Shown in pieces: positions 1-11,170 of a stretch of 64,000 nt of DNA; positions within the stretch are counted from its first letter, which is position 1; the number at the start of each line of letters is the position of its first letter. This DNA is from Trichopria drosophilae. Lineage: Eukaryota > Arthropoda > Insecta > Hymenoptera > Diapriidae. Both the position numbers and the translations under genes were made by a program. Under the pieces are notes generated by a model. It searched no databases, was not told where the DNA came from, and worked only from the letters and a program-made list of their open reading frames with translations. The stretch lies in contig CM059585.1 of the NCBI GenBank assembly GCA_030407085.1, forward strand, positions 10,657,001 through 10,721,000, given 5' to 3'.

Positions 1-1074
1 TAGAGTTGGACGAATAGAAACATTTCTTGGAACTGTGCACATGTTCCAACCAAAACGGAATTCCTAAAAGTTAATAAATATTCAGAATACTATAGTGTAC
101 TGGATATTTTAATAGTGTTACTAAATAAAATTGTCTTAAAATTTAATAGAACGGAGTACAATAAATAATTTTATGTTAAATTAATATATTTACATTAAAC
201 AACTTTTGAACAGTTCAAATTTATAAAGTGCATTATTAACAATAGATTTAAAGTACTTGTTTATTCTGTTGTCGACAATAAACTTATAAATTGTAACTAG
301 TGTAATTTCTAGTTTTAAACATTGTATGAGTAGTAACCGTTAGTATTATGACTAAACGACTTGTGTAAATTTTTGCACTGTGGTTTTAATAGTGTATGCG
401 TTTGTGTCTATTTATACTGTTTATATTTCGTATTTTGTATTATTTTGTATAGTTAATATATTAACTGTATTTTGTATTATTTTTTGTATAATTTATTTTG
501 TTTTGTAAGGACTTATTGTCTGTTTATTAATAATACATAAATAAATAACTATAAATGTGTATAAAATGCAACAAATTAGAAAATAAATCATCGAGAATAA
601 TAAAATCATACGGTGATTAGCCAATTGCAGTAATTGTGATTTCATATATCGATAATGAATCATGTTATCTGAATCAAGAGTAATTAAGTATGAACTACAT
701 ATGAGCAAGCATACGTAACTGAAATAATACATTCCGCAGTAATAGAATAACTGCATTGAAAATGTTATTTGTTGTTGTAAAATCATGAACATTTAGCAGT
801 TAAAATACCAGCCTACTTAAAAAAGTGGATATAATCGAACACAACCAGATAGAAATGGATTAGAAACAGGATAAAAATACCTCATTATGGATAAAATGGA
901 TATAAACTAGAATAATCATGAGAGAAGAATTCAAATAAGAGAAAGTCTTGTTACCTAGGTAACAAATAAATCTTGATTATACACATTTCGACAGAAAGAT
1001 GTAATGATCAAATAATATGGTTTTATAAAGAGTAATGAGGTTTTGCCTTTGTGTATCACATTCGTTAATTTTCT
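1..1074. other. AT-rich region without a recognisable gene
   Basis: Very AT-rich sequence with short TATTTTGTAT-like repeats around 430-500. I see no conserved coding frame. The only element I can support is the dispersed repeat copy at 815-905. Confidence 0.5.
815..905 (-). repeat. Dispersed repeat, inverted relative to copy at 21.8 kb
   Basis: The reverse complement of this stretch matches 21,785-21,880 over about 90 bp. The shared order includes TCCATAATGAGGTATTTTTA, TATCCTGTTT and GTGTCC/GTGTTC followed by TATCCACTTTT. Two divergent copies 21 kb apart in opposite orientation imply a small mobile or dispersed repeat. No terminal repeats or target duplication could be defined. Confidence 0.55.
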
Positions 1075-1302
1075 GTGTTAGATTATGAAAACAATAAAAA
1101 TGAATTAAATATATTGAACGACAATCGTAGTGTTGTGGAAATGCCTTTAGATGAATCTTTGGAAGACATCTTTGGAAAAGATCCTTTATCCTCGAAAAAA
1201 TTAAACTTAAAAATTCATTCGTCGATTCACAATAGGTGGAAATATTGGTTTTCGAATGGTTTAGATAAAGAGGAAAAAGAACTTCTATTAGAAAGTAAGT
1301 GA
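1075..1302 (+). pseudogene. Possible DIRS-type Gag fragment
   Basis: An open frame of 75 codons with a hydrophilic, acidic start (LDESLEDIFGKDP) followed by HSSIHNRWKYWFSNGL. This order, an acidic L-x-D/E-x-L-G/GKDP block followed by I/L-H-x-x-L/I-x-x-RW-x-W-x-x-GL, resembles the N-terminal part of ORF1 (Gag-like) in insect DIRS retroelements. That resemblance is from memory and no RT or tyrosine recombinase lies downstream. The frame begins at a non-ATG codon and ends at TGA just after a sequence that would also make a splice donor (AAGTAAGT), so a host exon is an alternative. Confidence 0.3.
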
Positions 1303-1425
1303 TAAAAATAATGGAGTCTCTATATCTACGTACGGTTTCCTATATCATGCATAAGTGGAAGAGAGACGGATGAAACAAAGGTTTATATGTTTTGTTAGGT
1401 TAGGATAGCTTTAGTAAGGGGTCTA

Positions 1426-1465
1426 GGGGGCGGCAGTCCCCCAGAAGACACCCCCAATTTGGGGG
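1426..1465. other. Two adjacent G5/C5 hairpins
   Basis: GGGGG (1426-1430) pairs with CCCCC (1438-1442) over a 7-nt loop. Nine bases on, CCCCC (1451-1455) pairs with GGGGG (1461-1465) over AATTT. This is an isolated GC-rich island in sequence that is otherwise mostly A/T. Function unknown. Confidence 0.5.
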
Positions 1466-1582
1466 AAGCATTTACTCGATTCGACTGCAAAATCCAAGCT
1501 TATATGAAATTAATTTATACGTGGATTTAGACGCGCGTCTAAATAATGTTTTTATAATAATTTTTTTAATAATCATAAATTA

Positions 1583-2364
1583 AATTTCTTAGACATTTTA
1601 ATTATTAACGATAAAGGCAAACTTAAAACAGATTGGTATCACAAAAAGACTTTTTCAGGCAAATATTTAAACTTTTTCTCTAATCATCCATTGTGCTATA
1701 AGTTAGGAACAGCTTATTGTATAATTGATAGAGCCATTAAATTATGCGATCCAATTTTTAGAAAAAAGAATTTAAATATTGCAAAACAAATTTTATTAGA
1801 TAACGGATATCCACTTTATATAATTAATGATAGTATCAAAAAAAGAGTTTATAAACTATATAATTCTAATAATATTCACAAAGAAGATAATTTTTTAAAA
1901 ACACTTAGCATCCCTTATGTACATGGTATTTCAAATAAAATTTAAAAAATTTTATCAGATCAAAAAATCAGAATAGTCCACAAACCTTACAACATTAATG
2001 TTGGAGGTATAAAACCCTTCAAAGATAAACTTAATATTTTTCAACTTAATAATGTAGTTTATGAAATCAAATGCAAACATTGTAATGGAGTATATATTGG
2101 CCAAACAGGGAGACTTAAAAAATAGAATTTTAGAACATAAAAAGAATATTTTTGAAAATGAAAACAAACATACTGGTTTAACTTCTCACAGAATTAATAC
2201 AGGTCACGATGTTGATTATGAAAATATTAAAATTCTAGCTACAGAACATAATCTATACAAAAGAAAACATATCGAAAATTATTTTATTAAATAAAAATGC
2301 TGTCAATATAAGATTTGAAATATCTCAGCTTCCTAACACTTATTTTTCTCTTATTAAATATTAA
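1583..2364 (+). pseudogene. Penelope RT C-terminus plus GIY-YIG endonuclease, broken
   Basis: Reading from about 1589 gives LDILIINDKGKLKTDWYHKK, the conserved C-terminal RT block of Penelope-like elements. The frame stays open to a TAA at 1943-1945. It then continues in the same frame through KPYNINVGGIKPFKDK and the GIY-YIG start VYEIKCKHCNGVYIGQTGR. An A-run near 2,115-2,125 causes a frameshift. The rest (NRILEHKKNIF, then HTGLTSHRINTGHDVDYENI) lies in the neighbouring frame from 2,061 to 2,294, and another shift is needed to reach NAVNIRFEISQLPNTY and a stop at 2362-2364. The signature residues G-V-Y-I-G, the downstream Arg (GQTGR) and the EH motif can be seen. One stop and at least two frameshifts make it inactive. 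Confidence 0.8.
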
Positions 2365-2798
2365 TCGATTTTATCAAAATTTAAAATAAAATCTTAAACC
2401 AAGAAATTATTCTGTTATTTTCAATCAAATGTATATTATGAATGTAAAAGTTCAAATAACTTTCAGTATATATATTTCAGTTATAAGAAAAAGTCAGTGA
2501 TCAACAATAACCTTTTAATTTTTTAAATAAATCCTTTTCTTCTTTTTTTTTTACTCCTTACTGAGTTTATATAAAGCTCACAGTCATTTTATATTTTTTA
2601 GGTTTATAAAAATAATTTTTTTTTGTTTTTTCGTCGACAATTTTCAACAAGGATTCTAAAATCTCTCAAGCCATAAAATTCCATATGGCAATTAAGGTAA
2701 GGAGATTTCCTTTTTTATACACAATGAAAGTTATTAGAATTTATAAATGTTTTTTATAAAAATAATATGTATCATTACCTAATTTACTAAAACAGTTA

Positions 2799-2842
2799 CT
2801 TTCTGATGAGGACCTAAATAAAGTGTCGAAACGTAGAAGATT
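2799..2842 (+). ncRNA. Hammerhead-ribozyme-like motif of Penelope element
   Basis: The core reads CTGATGAG (2803-2810), then a helix II candidate GAC...GTC (2811-2813 with 2825-2827), then GAAAC (2828-2832) and GTA (2833-2835), a permitted NUH cleavage triplet. CTTT before the core can pair with GAAG after the cleavage site as helix I. Penelope-like elements are known to carry minimal type-I hammerheads with a very short helix III, and the position beyond the ORF fits. Self-cleavage of this copy is not shown. Confidence 0.6.
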
Positions 2843-2939
2843 TTTTAATTAATTTGTAGCCAATTATTTCCCTCATACCAAGAAATTAAATTCACACTGG
2901 AATTTTTCACTTAAGAAACAATTACGGAAAAGAAGAATT

Positions 2940-3275
2940 TATTTATAAATTTTTTTATAACATTTTTATGCAACTTTTATAAAGAAATGATTCTATAAAG
3001 TTGTTATAAAATGGTTTTATAACATTTTTATACAACTTTTATAAAGAAATGATTCTATAAAGTTTTTATTTGGACATACAAATTTTATACAATATTATAA
3101 TAAAAAATTGAAAATAAAGAAATGATTCTATAAAGTTTCTATAAAGGTTTTATATGGACATGCAAATTTTATACAATATTGTATATGTCCATATAAAAAC
3201 TCGATAAAATTTTTATAGAATCATTGCTTTATAAAAGTTGTATAAAGATTTTATAAAAACTTTATAAAACATTTT
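2940..3275. repeat. AT-rich tandem and inverted repeat cluster (TATAAAG-type)
   Basis: Direct near-copies of a roughly 65-bp unit (TTTTATACAACTTTTATAAAG followed by AATGATTCTATAAAG) run rightwards and then recur in inverse orientation. GGTTTTATATGGACAT at about 3,148 is answered by TATGTCCATATAAAAAC at about 3,182, forming a foldback of some 100 bp. No coding capacity. It looks like a small foldback or MITE-like element or a local amplification. Confidence 0.55.
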
Positions 3276-3329
3276 TACCTGGGGCAGCCTATTTTTAAAC
3301 TGACTGTAAATCGAAAGTTAAATTTAAAA

Positions 3330-3440
3330 GAAAAATGTTGAATCCAAAATGGCGTATTAAAATTTTGCTATTATAGACTAAAAGTTACAAATCGGATTTT
3401 AAAAAAAAATCAAAATGGCGTATCCAATATAACAGTTTTA
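3330..3440. repeat. Degenerate copies of the AATGGCG repeat family
   Basis: Two short blocks (AATCCAAAATGGCGTATT near 3,342 and AAAATGGCGTATCCAATAT near 3,413), separated by about 70 bp, match the roughly 115-bp repeat that recurs at 10.8, 18.5, 19.65, 47.4, 50.9 and 52.0 kb. Confidence 0.5.
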
Positions 3441-6400
3441 AAAATTGTTAATATTTTTTATTTAAATATATTTTTTTTTATATGAAAAGACTATCATACC
3501 ACGAAGATAGGAAATATGAAAGCATTGATAAAACTTTTTAAATAGATATTCTCGGTCATCAAAGATAAATTATTGTATGACAAAAAATATCTTTGATTTA
3601 TATCATTCTAATTGCGTCTTATAAATTTTAATGCGTTATTTATGAATATGACGAAAACTGACTAAAAACGAATATGATTTTTTTCTCGTTCATTTGATTT
3701 ATCGCAGCGGAACGGAACATGCGGAGAACGCATGGCGTCACTCGTCGTGAGCTGGAACCGCCATTTTGAATGTTCCTTTTAATACAAACAAGTAAAATAT
3801 TTTCTCATAAGAAAAAAAGTTAAATACATTCGAATTGATATTTTATATTGCAAAAACAATTATGAAATTCATCTATTACTTCATACTTATAAATAATAAT
3901 ATAATAAAATATTGTCTTTATTGTGTACATATATTTAATTTCCCGAACGTTTTAATTGATCACATATGAAACACGCAATAAAAACAAATATTACTTTAGA
4001 TACCTTACGATCCTTTAGACAGGCTTGTTTAACTTATTCGTTACTTTCATTGTTATTTTGTTATATGCGTTCCATCGTCAGTCGATTAAACCACTTTTTG
4101 TTTTATTATATTAATATATTAGTTTCTAATTTATGTTAATAATTATCTATGCATTTTCTGCTTGCGATATATGGCTTATTGTATTATTTTTAATATTACT
4201 ACATGTTTTGTTAATTTTCCTACGGTCGAGCTGACCATTGCATAATGAATGGTATCAATCAATCGTTTAGACACATTATAAGAATTAAAATTGTTTATTT
4301 GTAGACCTGAAGTTTTGAAAATATATTTAGTTAAAAAAATAGACAAAAACAGGAATTTTGCGTTTAAAAATACGAACCGCGGTTATATGATTGTTAAAAA
4401 TGTTATTCCGCAAATTTCGTCCTTAAAAAAAAATTCAAAGAAAGAGGCTGTACGTTAAAAGGGGAGAAATCGTTGCATAAGGGTTGTTTTCGGTATGTAT
4501 GTGCAATGAATAGTCAGTGAGCAAGCGCTTTCGTCGGGGTCAGAAAGAGGGGAGGGAAATTCAAGAAGCCTGTATACAGGGATCGATGGAATCTTGAGTA
4601 ACGAAAAAAAATTGCCGCGATATTTTCTAAAGACAAAAAAAAACAGTTGAAAGTTGAGAACTCAATCGTCATATAATGAATATTGTGTTGAAATTTATTA
4701 TTTAAAAAAATTCTAAACCACAGTTACAGAAATCTTTCAAATAAATTTTTAAACATACTTTAATTTCAGTTCCAGTAAACAAGAGATTATTAATACGTTT
4801 TGAACATTGAATCTTTCTCAATACTTCGGGGAATTGGTAGTAAGTATTGAAAACAAGACCAGTTTATTCTGAAATCAGAATTGAAAATAAAAAATTAACA
4901 GAGGCCAAGGAATATAGGATCCATACCTACAAAACTGAATACTTTTGAATCATTCATCATGTGCTGAATCCATCTGAGACTTCATATTATTTTTTTAACA
5001 AATTCCTAGTGATTGTATCATATATTCGGTTGATAATGCCTTGGAAAAGTCTACGTGTATCACAAACGAATACTACGAAATGTATCCATGATATATTACC
5101 TAGAAATATCGATCTATGTACAGTTACAGATATTTATCGTTTTGTCGCAAAAACATTGTTGCAACCTGCTTCATTTATGACTTGTAAAATTCAATTGCAT
5201 AACGAGAACCGCGGGCACTGCGCACGGAGGTACTGTCCCCATGACGCCTAACGGCGGCGAGTCTAACTAGTATCGGTGTTTTCAAACGTAAAATTCCATG
5301 AAAACTTATGGCATTACACAAATAAAACAAACAAAACTCATTACTTATACATTTAGGTCATAATAATGGGTAAAATGCAGGAACATTGCTGTTTTTGTTC
5401 CTTAGTTGCTTAATTTTTCGTTATTTTTTGTTATATTTTATAGATAATAATTACTAAACGATTGTATTGATTAAAGTGCAGTTTTGTTTAAGACACTCTT
5501 TTTTCAAATTGATATTTACGGAAATAATGCAAGAAAATTTAATTTGTTCGATGTTTAACTTTAAGGATGGTAGTTTTCATCCTGATGATTGTTATCAGCT
5601 TACCGAAAAATGTAATCGTATAGTAGGAAAATAAAGCGTGTTGCAAAATGTGTTCGCAGGTGTTTTCATATATGATAGGTAGATGTCGTTCCACGACGGT
5701 CGACAGTTTTCTCTGCTTTACGTCGATACACTTTACAACCGTTTGAACTATCGTGTTACCGCGTTTAGGGTAACTCTTCCCCTCATTTGAAAAATACTTC
5801 GACCCGTAGCGTACACGTGGTGAGCACGTTGTCACGCATTCGGTATAACTTCTTGGCACAATATGTACTCTTTTTAGTAGACGAGGATGTAAATAAAATC
5901 AGAAATAAGCAGATCTATTTTGATAACAAAAAATTATATTTTGCTTAAAGACGTTCTTGCCCAAAATAAAAAACTAGAGATTTTCTTAATACTTCACAAA
6001 AACATTTATTTCGATAAGAAAATACTGGACAATACATACCGCTGTTACGTCCCGTATTTTTCTTTTTCATTTTTCATATTCTGTACAATATTTTCATATT
6101 TTAAACTGTATTCTGTTTCTAAGCAAATTATAAATTTGTAAGTATGACTGTTCTTAGAAACATTGACTTATAGCCCGTCATACAAATAGCATTTGTATTT
6201 AACGTTAAACTCATATAATTTTAAATGAAACAATAGTGTATGCAATAAACTGTATGAACTTGTGAGTATTTTGAATGTACCGGCGCAACGAACTTCTTTC
6301 TGAAGATACTTATAGCCGTCACTTTTCGATAGACCTTCAATAGTGAAGAAACAGATTTACTTTTGTATTTAATTTTGTTCAAATAAAGAATATCTATACA

Positions 6401-8635
6401 TATATTTTTCTTTTGTGAGTGCTACAAACCTTCTAAGGAAAAATTGAGTGGAAATAAAGATTTTTATATGGGAAATTATTTAGTAGAAAAAATATCATTT
6501 TTTCATTTAAGATAATCCAAAAGGTAAATGAGAGATAAATACTTGGGTCGTTGCAAAGCTCATTTTCAATTAATTCATTTTTAATGATCATATAATTAAA
6601 GGGAAGTTAAACAAAGCCCCTGTATAGGGACTAATCTCGAAACGAACCCTAACATATATTTTATTTTAGTTTGTTAATTTTTATCCTGACGTAACGCCGC
6701 ATTTCTAGACATTTGATATTAAAGTTATATGATTTTATGTGAGAGAACATTCCATTAGATTAAGTTTGCAACAGAACGCTATTTTAGTTCTAGGCAAGCA
6801 ACAAGCAGAAGATGCTGCGTAGAAAATGCAGAAAACCATCTCATTTTCGAAGTTGGTTTTTCATTGTACAAGAACAAAGAAAATACAAAATTCCAAAATT
6901 TACATAAAACTGTTAAAATCATAACTAAATCGTAATTTTCGGTTTTCAACAATGTATATTATATTATGATGGTTGTTGCTAATTTGTGGAGAAACATTGT
7001 TGATGACTTCCTTCACAAGTCCTCCGACGAAGCCATAAGCATTATTTTTTCTTTTGTTTTGTGTATTTGTGTCTTATCTTCTTTAAAAAAAACGTGGGTA
7101 TATTTCGCTTACTTTATGATTGAAATCTCCGCCTTGCCGCAAATGCACTGCAGGTTACGGTTTCTGTAATTACAAAATCATTAAACTTTCGCAATGGCAT
7201 TTTTTACTGAATATTCTATATATGAGTGTACAAATAAAATCGATAAATTAATAAATAGAATTATTGTTTACAATTGAAATTATTGTTTTAACGATAATGA
7301 TGACAAATATTTGTTTACTGTACTCACTAAATAGATTTAAAGTTATCACAAAATTCGACCATATTTGGTTATTAATACGAAATTGTAGTACCCCCCGCCC
7401 TGTTGGATATATTGATACTTTAATATTTTATTTTCGAAAACAATATTTTGACCCAATTGTAAATGATTTTGTTCTACAGGTTTCTATATACTGATAACTT
7501 TTTATACATTTATTATCGTTTACGTGATTATTTTTTTGAAATTTATTAAACAGAATTATAAGAAATACTACGTCCTCGTTTGTTTTACTTTATCATTTGA
7601 TTGTTCGAAACGTGTTTCAATATACTTAAAGGTCTATAAATATGGTTCTCATTATCCGGTGATACGCTTACCATAAAGTTTCACAGCATGAATCGAAAGT
7701 TTGAATTTTCAGATACTATATACTACTAAAAGCAACGAAGTTTCTTTCTGAAATTCGAAAATTATCATTTTGCTAACATGACCCAAAATACCTCCATTTT
7801 TTAAATTCTTATTTGAAGAGTCTGATGCAACACTAAACTTGTTGGATGAGTCATTCTTGATCAATCCTCTTTACACTCGAAACTTGTCGACGTATCTTTT
7901 GAATTACGTAAAATACGGAATAAGACTACGGGACAAACGAAATATTAGTAAATAAAAGGGACAATGTAAAAATTAAACTTGGCTGAATGTATTTTCGAAA
8001 ATGTAAACAATAAGTTACCGATGTAAATATGTTCTTTATTATATAAAAAAATATTAATATAGAATAAGAGAGATCTTGAAGTTCTTTTTAAGATTTCTTT
8101 AACATGTTATGATATCTTAAATTATACCAAAATAAACTCTTTTAAATAAAAGGCCTCAAGAATTGTAGCTTCTGTTATTCAATAACTCACTTTCTTAATT
8201 AAAATGAATCTCTTTTGACTGTATACATATATATAGTTTTCTGCAACATTGAATTGTAATAATTATTAAAATAAGAGATTCGACACAATGCTACTAATAA
8301 AGCATGGAATCCTTTGCGATCTAAAACATTAATTCGTTCATAATACATTCTCTGTCCTTGAAGTCGATGATTTAAGCGAAGCCCCCTTGTTGTGTTTAAA
8401 ATATTTACAGTATGACCCGTCCTAAGTTATACAACCGGTTCTTTCAAAGTGGCGAAAGATTCTCCAAAGTTGTAGCCCCTCATTATCCCCACTCCCGCAT
8501 CTTTGTTTATATCCGTGCAATGGCTGCTTCTGTGTGTGTGTCGCGAAGCGAGTATGGCTCAGCGAAACAATGTAGTGGGGGAAGGCGAGGAAGAGAGTGG
8601 TATAACTTTGGATCAGCCAAATATATAACTTTGGA
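3441..8635. other. No recognisable gene; AT-rich intergenic sequence
   Basis: Several short open frames exist but none has a domain I recognise or codon use that stands out. Slightly GC-richer islands occur at 5,190-5,270 and 5,640-5,850. The latter has a 106-codon frame on the minus strand that I cannot assign. I see no terminal repeats or RNA genes. Confidence 0.4.
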
Positions 8636-9110
8636 TATACAGGATGTCCCAGAACTCCCAAATAATATTGCAGGGGGTAAATCCTAACATCATTTTGAGT
8701 AAGAAAGTTTCATACCAAAATCGGATCTGAAGCTCAGAATTTGAGTGGCGAGCCATTGAAGTTTAAAAAAAAATAATAGTTTTTTTGCAATAACTCGGCT
8801 CGTTTTAAAGCCACTTTAACGAATGATGACTGATTTTGAAGGTTTTTTATAGCGCTACGACTTATCTTGTATAGCCTATGACCTGCAACGAATATTTCGT
8901 CAGTTATCGACCTAAAAAAGGGTAAAAATGGCTTTTTTATGCAGTTTTTTGCGTCTAACTCATTTCCGTAAAATGCTAGCGAAATGTCATATAAGCAACG
9001 TTGGAGAGCTTGAAAAGGTGAAGATTCGCCCCCTCATACGTTTCGTTTTGATAAAAATTGAGTCGGTGGGGAGACGTTAAAAATCAGAAAACAGGCGAAA
9101 AATGGGTTTG
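8636..9110. repeat. Probable dispersed repeat beginning CAGGATGTCCCA
   Basis: Begins ACAGGATGTCCCAGAACTCC, followed by non-coding text of a kind commonly dispersed in insect genomes. The start resembles the (A)CAGGGTGTCCCA type of repeat end. No second copy lies in this window, so the boundaries and class are inference. The 79-codon frame at 9,102-9,341 is not recognisable. Confidence 0.35.
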
Positions 9111-10540
9111 GCATTGCTGAAGCGTCTCTTTATTATCTACGCTATATTCAATAATAAATCATTGCATCACGCGGAGGTTCGCATTTATCTTACTACACAA
9201 AAAATTTATTTATTGGACATAATACAGGCGGAAATAAAACGCAACCGAGTTTCCTGTTTCATAGATTTGATGGTATATGCAGGTGTACAATTACTGACAA
9301 TGCTCCTCGATGTCTCTGGGCTGGTACGACCACCTGACTAAACTCGTAATACGAAGTAGTATCTCATGAAAGGGAGTTTTATCACCCACTATATTTTAAT
9401 TATATACACCTGGTACTTTTATATATAAAATTATATTAACCGAAACATCAAAAAGATGTTTTTAAGAACTTAAAGATACCTTTAAAAAGAGTTGTACCAT
9501 AAATAATTTAATTAAAAAGTGACGTCCTTAATGTCTTGCGAGTTCATTTTCGGATTCGAACGCCATCTAGTGTTTCTGAAACACATTTTTTTCTATGTAG
9601 GTCATTTTTGTAATGACATCTTTGTTTTGGAAATCGTAAAACCGAAACTATGTACTTTCTAAATGGTGCATTCTCTCAACTTAAAGAGTAGTTTCAACGA
9701 TGCACATTATTGTTAGGTACTTTCAGATGATAAAGGAGGTCCAAGCGTTATTTCAAATCGTTGAACCTTTTCAATGAAACTTTCCTTGTCTTCTTAGTTT
9801 AATCTTGCTGTGTGATCTAAGATTGGTTTGTCTTAAAACATCATCATTATTCAAACCCGATCCGTCCTCTTCCCTAAATGTCCAGTAATCAGATTGGCAA
9901 ATTATATATTTGTATACAGTTTTCTTTAACTATTTATATGGCATAATTTGTTTATGTTTTTTTTAAATACTACCGCTGACATAACTTGTTGCATACAACA
10001 AATCTATATATAATGTGACAACAAATAATTTACTTGTGAGAGAACACGCGAATGCATAAAGTGGAGTGCCCATGGTAAACTGGTATGAACTACTGGATTC
10101 CACTACAAAGTGTTGGTCCTGCAACATATTTCCTAGATCCCCAGTCTGGATTTATGTTGAACATAATGCCAATTATGTAAAAATGAGATAAATGGTGGAC
10201 GGGTTGGGTTGGTGTAATTCCTTCTGAAATAGACACTACATGATTTCTCTATTCTCAATTTTATGAAATTTATTTTACGGAATTGGAGCTTTGCATACAT
10301 CTGTCAATAATAGCTTTATATGTGATTTCTATGTAGATGTTCCATATATTCATATATATGTTATATCACATATAAGTACATATAGTTATGCATTATTCAA
10401 TAAATAATAATAAAACATACGGCTAGATTCTCTCAATTTATTTTACCAACATGTATGTGTAAAATAGTTTGAGTTGTTGTCGATAGGGGGTGTTTTCAAA
10501 TTTCGGTTCAATGTTTGCTCCCGTTAGAGAAATGCTGTAT
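9111..10540. other. No recognisable gene
   Basis: AT-rich sequence. The only item noted is CGCCATCTAGTG at 9,561-9,572, in a context (TTTCGGAT..GAACGCCA) that recurs near 63.25 kb. No ORF, RNA gene or terminal repeat can be supported. Confidence 0.4.
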
Positions 10541-10547
10541 CGTTTAG

Positions 10548-10555
10548 TATATAAA
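10548..10555 (+). promoter_or_regulatory. TATA box-like element
   Basis: TATATAAA lies about 50 bp upstream of the ATG at 10,605. The spacing is compatible with a TATA promoter and a short leader for the small acidic ORF. Confidence 0.35.
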
Positions 10556-10604
10556 CGAACTTTAGACTATTGCGAATTCATACCAAATATTATCGCAGTT
10601 TACA

Positions 10605-10796
10605 ATGGAGTTTATTCCTATCGTAAGCGATAGCGAAAATGAAGATGGCCTGTACGAATCAGGCGATAACACCGCTGATGGCGAAATTGATGAGGGTGTA
10701 ATAAATTTAGAAATAGACGATGTCTTTAGCCCAAGTATTGAAAATTCTTCGAATACCGATGATATATATGTCGAAACACAAACAACAGATTTGTAA
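10605..10796 (+). CDS. Small acidic ORF, possibly N-terminus of a transposase-derived protein
   Basis: A 63-codon ATG frame in the context ACAATGG. It encodes a strongly acidic, Ser/Asp/Glu-rich peptide (MEFIPIVSDSENEDG, then DGEIDEGVINLEIDD) with no membrane segment or cysteine motif. An acidic, low-complexity leader of this kind is typical of the N-terminus of piggyBac-like or other DNA transposases, but no catalytic domain follows. The sequence after the stop is the 115-bp repeat array. Either a 5' remnant of a transposon gene, a first exon, or chance. I do not recognise it. Confidence 0.3.
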   Translation: MEFIPIVSDSENEDGLYESGDNTADGEIDEGVINLEIDDVFSPSIENSSNTDDIYVETQTTDL

Positions 10797-10819
10797 TCAG
10801 CAATCCTGAAAACTTCCCA

Positions 10820-11170
10820 GTATTAATTTTCGTGAACTTTACTCCAGTTTTCAAATTTTGAGCCCCCATATTTATCCGCCATTTTGAATTTCAAAAAACT
10901 AACATTGGATTCGTAACCAGCGACCACAACAACTCCTGAGTATAGATTTCCACGAACTGTTCTGAAATTTTTTAAATTTAGTCCCTCATTTTGAATTTCA
11001 AAAAACTGACATCGCATTCGTAATCAGCGATCCCAAAAACTCCCGAATGCTGATTTTTACGAACTTTTCTGAAATTTTCAACATTTTGTGGCCATATTGG
11101 ATCCGCCATTGCGAATTTCGAAAAATTGATATCGGATTTGGAATGAGCGACCCCGAAAACATAAGTAATA
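10820..11170 (-). repeat. About three tandem copies of the 115-bp AATGGCGGATCC repeat
   Basis: Three diverged units lie head to tail. Each holds a block like CGCCATTTTGAATTTC, then a GATTCGTAA(C/T)CAGCGA block and a CCGAGTAT/CCTGAGTAT-type block. Read on the minus strand they correspond to the units at 47,375-47,600 and in the foldback arms. Non-coding; the frames across them are repeat translations. Confidence 0.65.

Larger units (their letters stand above)
1583..2925 (+). mobile_element. Penelope-like retroelement, 5'-truncated copy 1
   Basis: 3' part of a Penelope-like element: the end of the reverse transcriptase region, a GIY-YIG endonuclease, a roughly 440-bp trailer and a hammerhead-like motif at about 2.80 kb. 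The second copy at 28.40-29.60 kb (-) has the same order, spacing and similar trailer sequence (both have a TTTTTCACTTA block about 80 bp past the ribozyme core). The right end is therefore set near 2,925 by comparing copies. The 5' end is truncated: only the last part of the RT is present. Confidence 0.8.

Noticed and set aside
5539..5859. 106-codon minus-strand frame in a GC-richer island
   Set aside because: No recognised domain, and no splice or promoter evidence; left unassigned.
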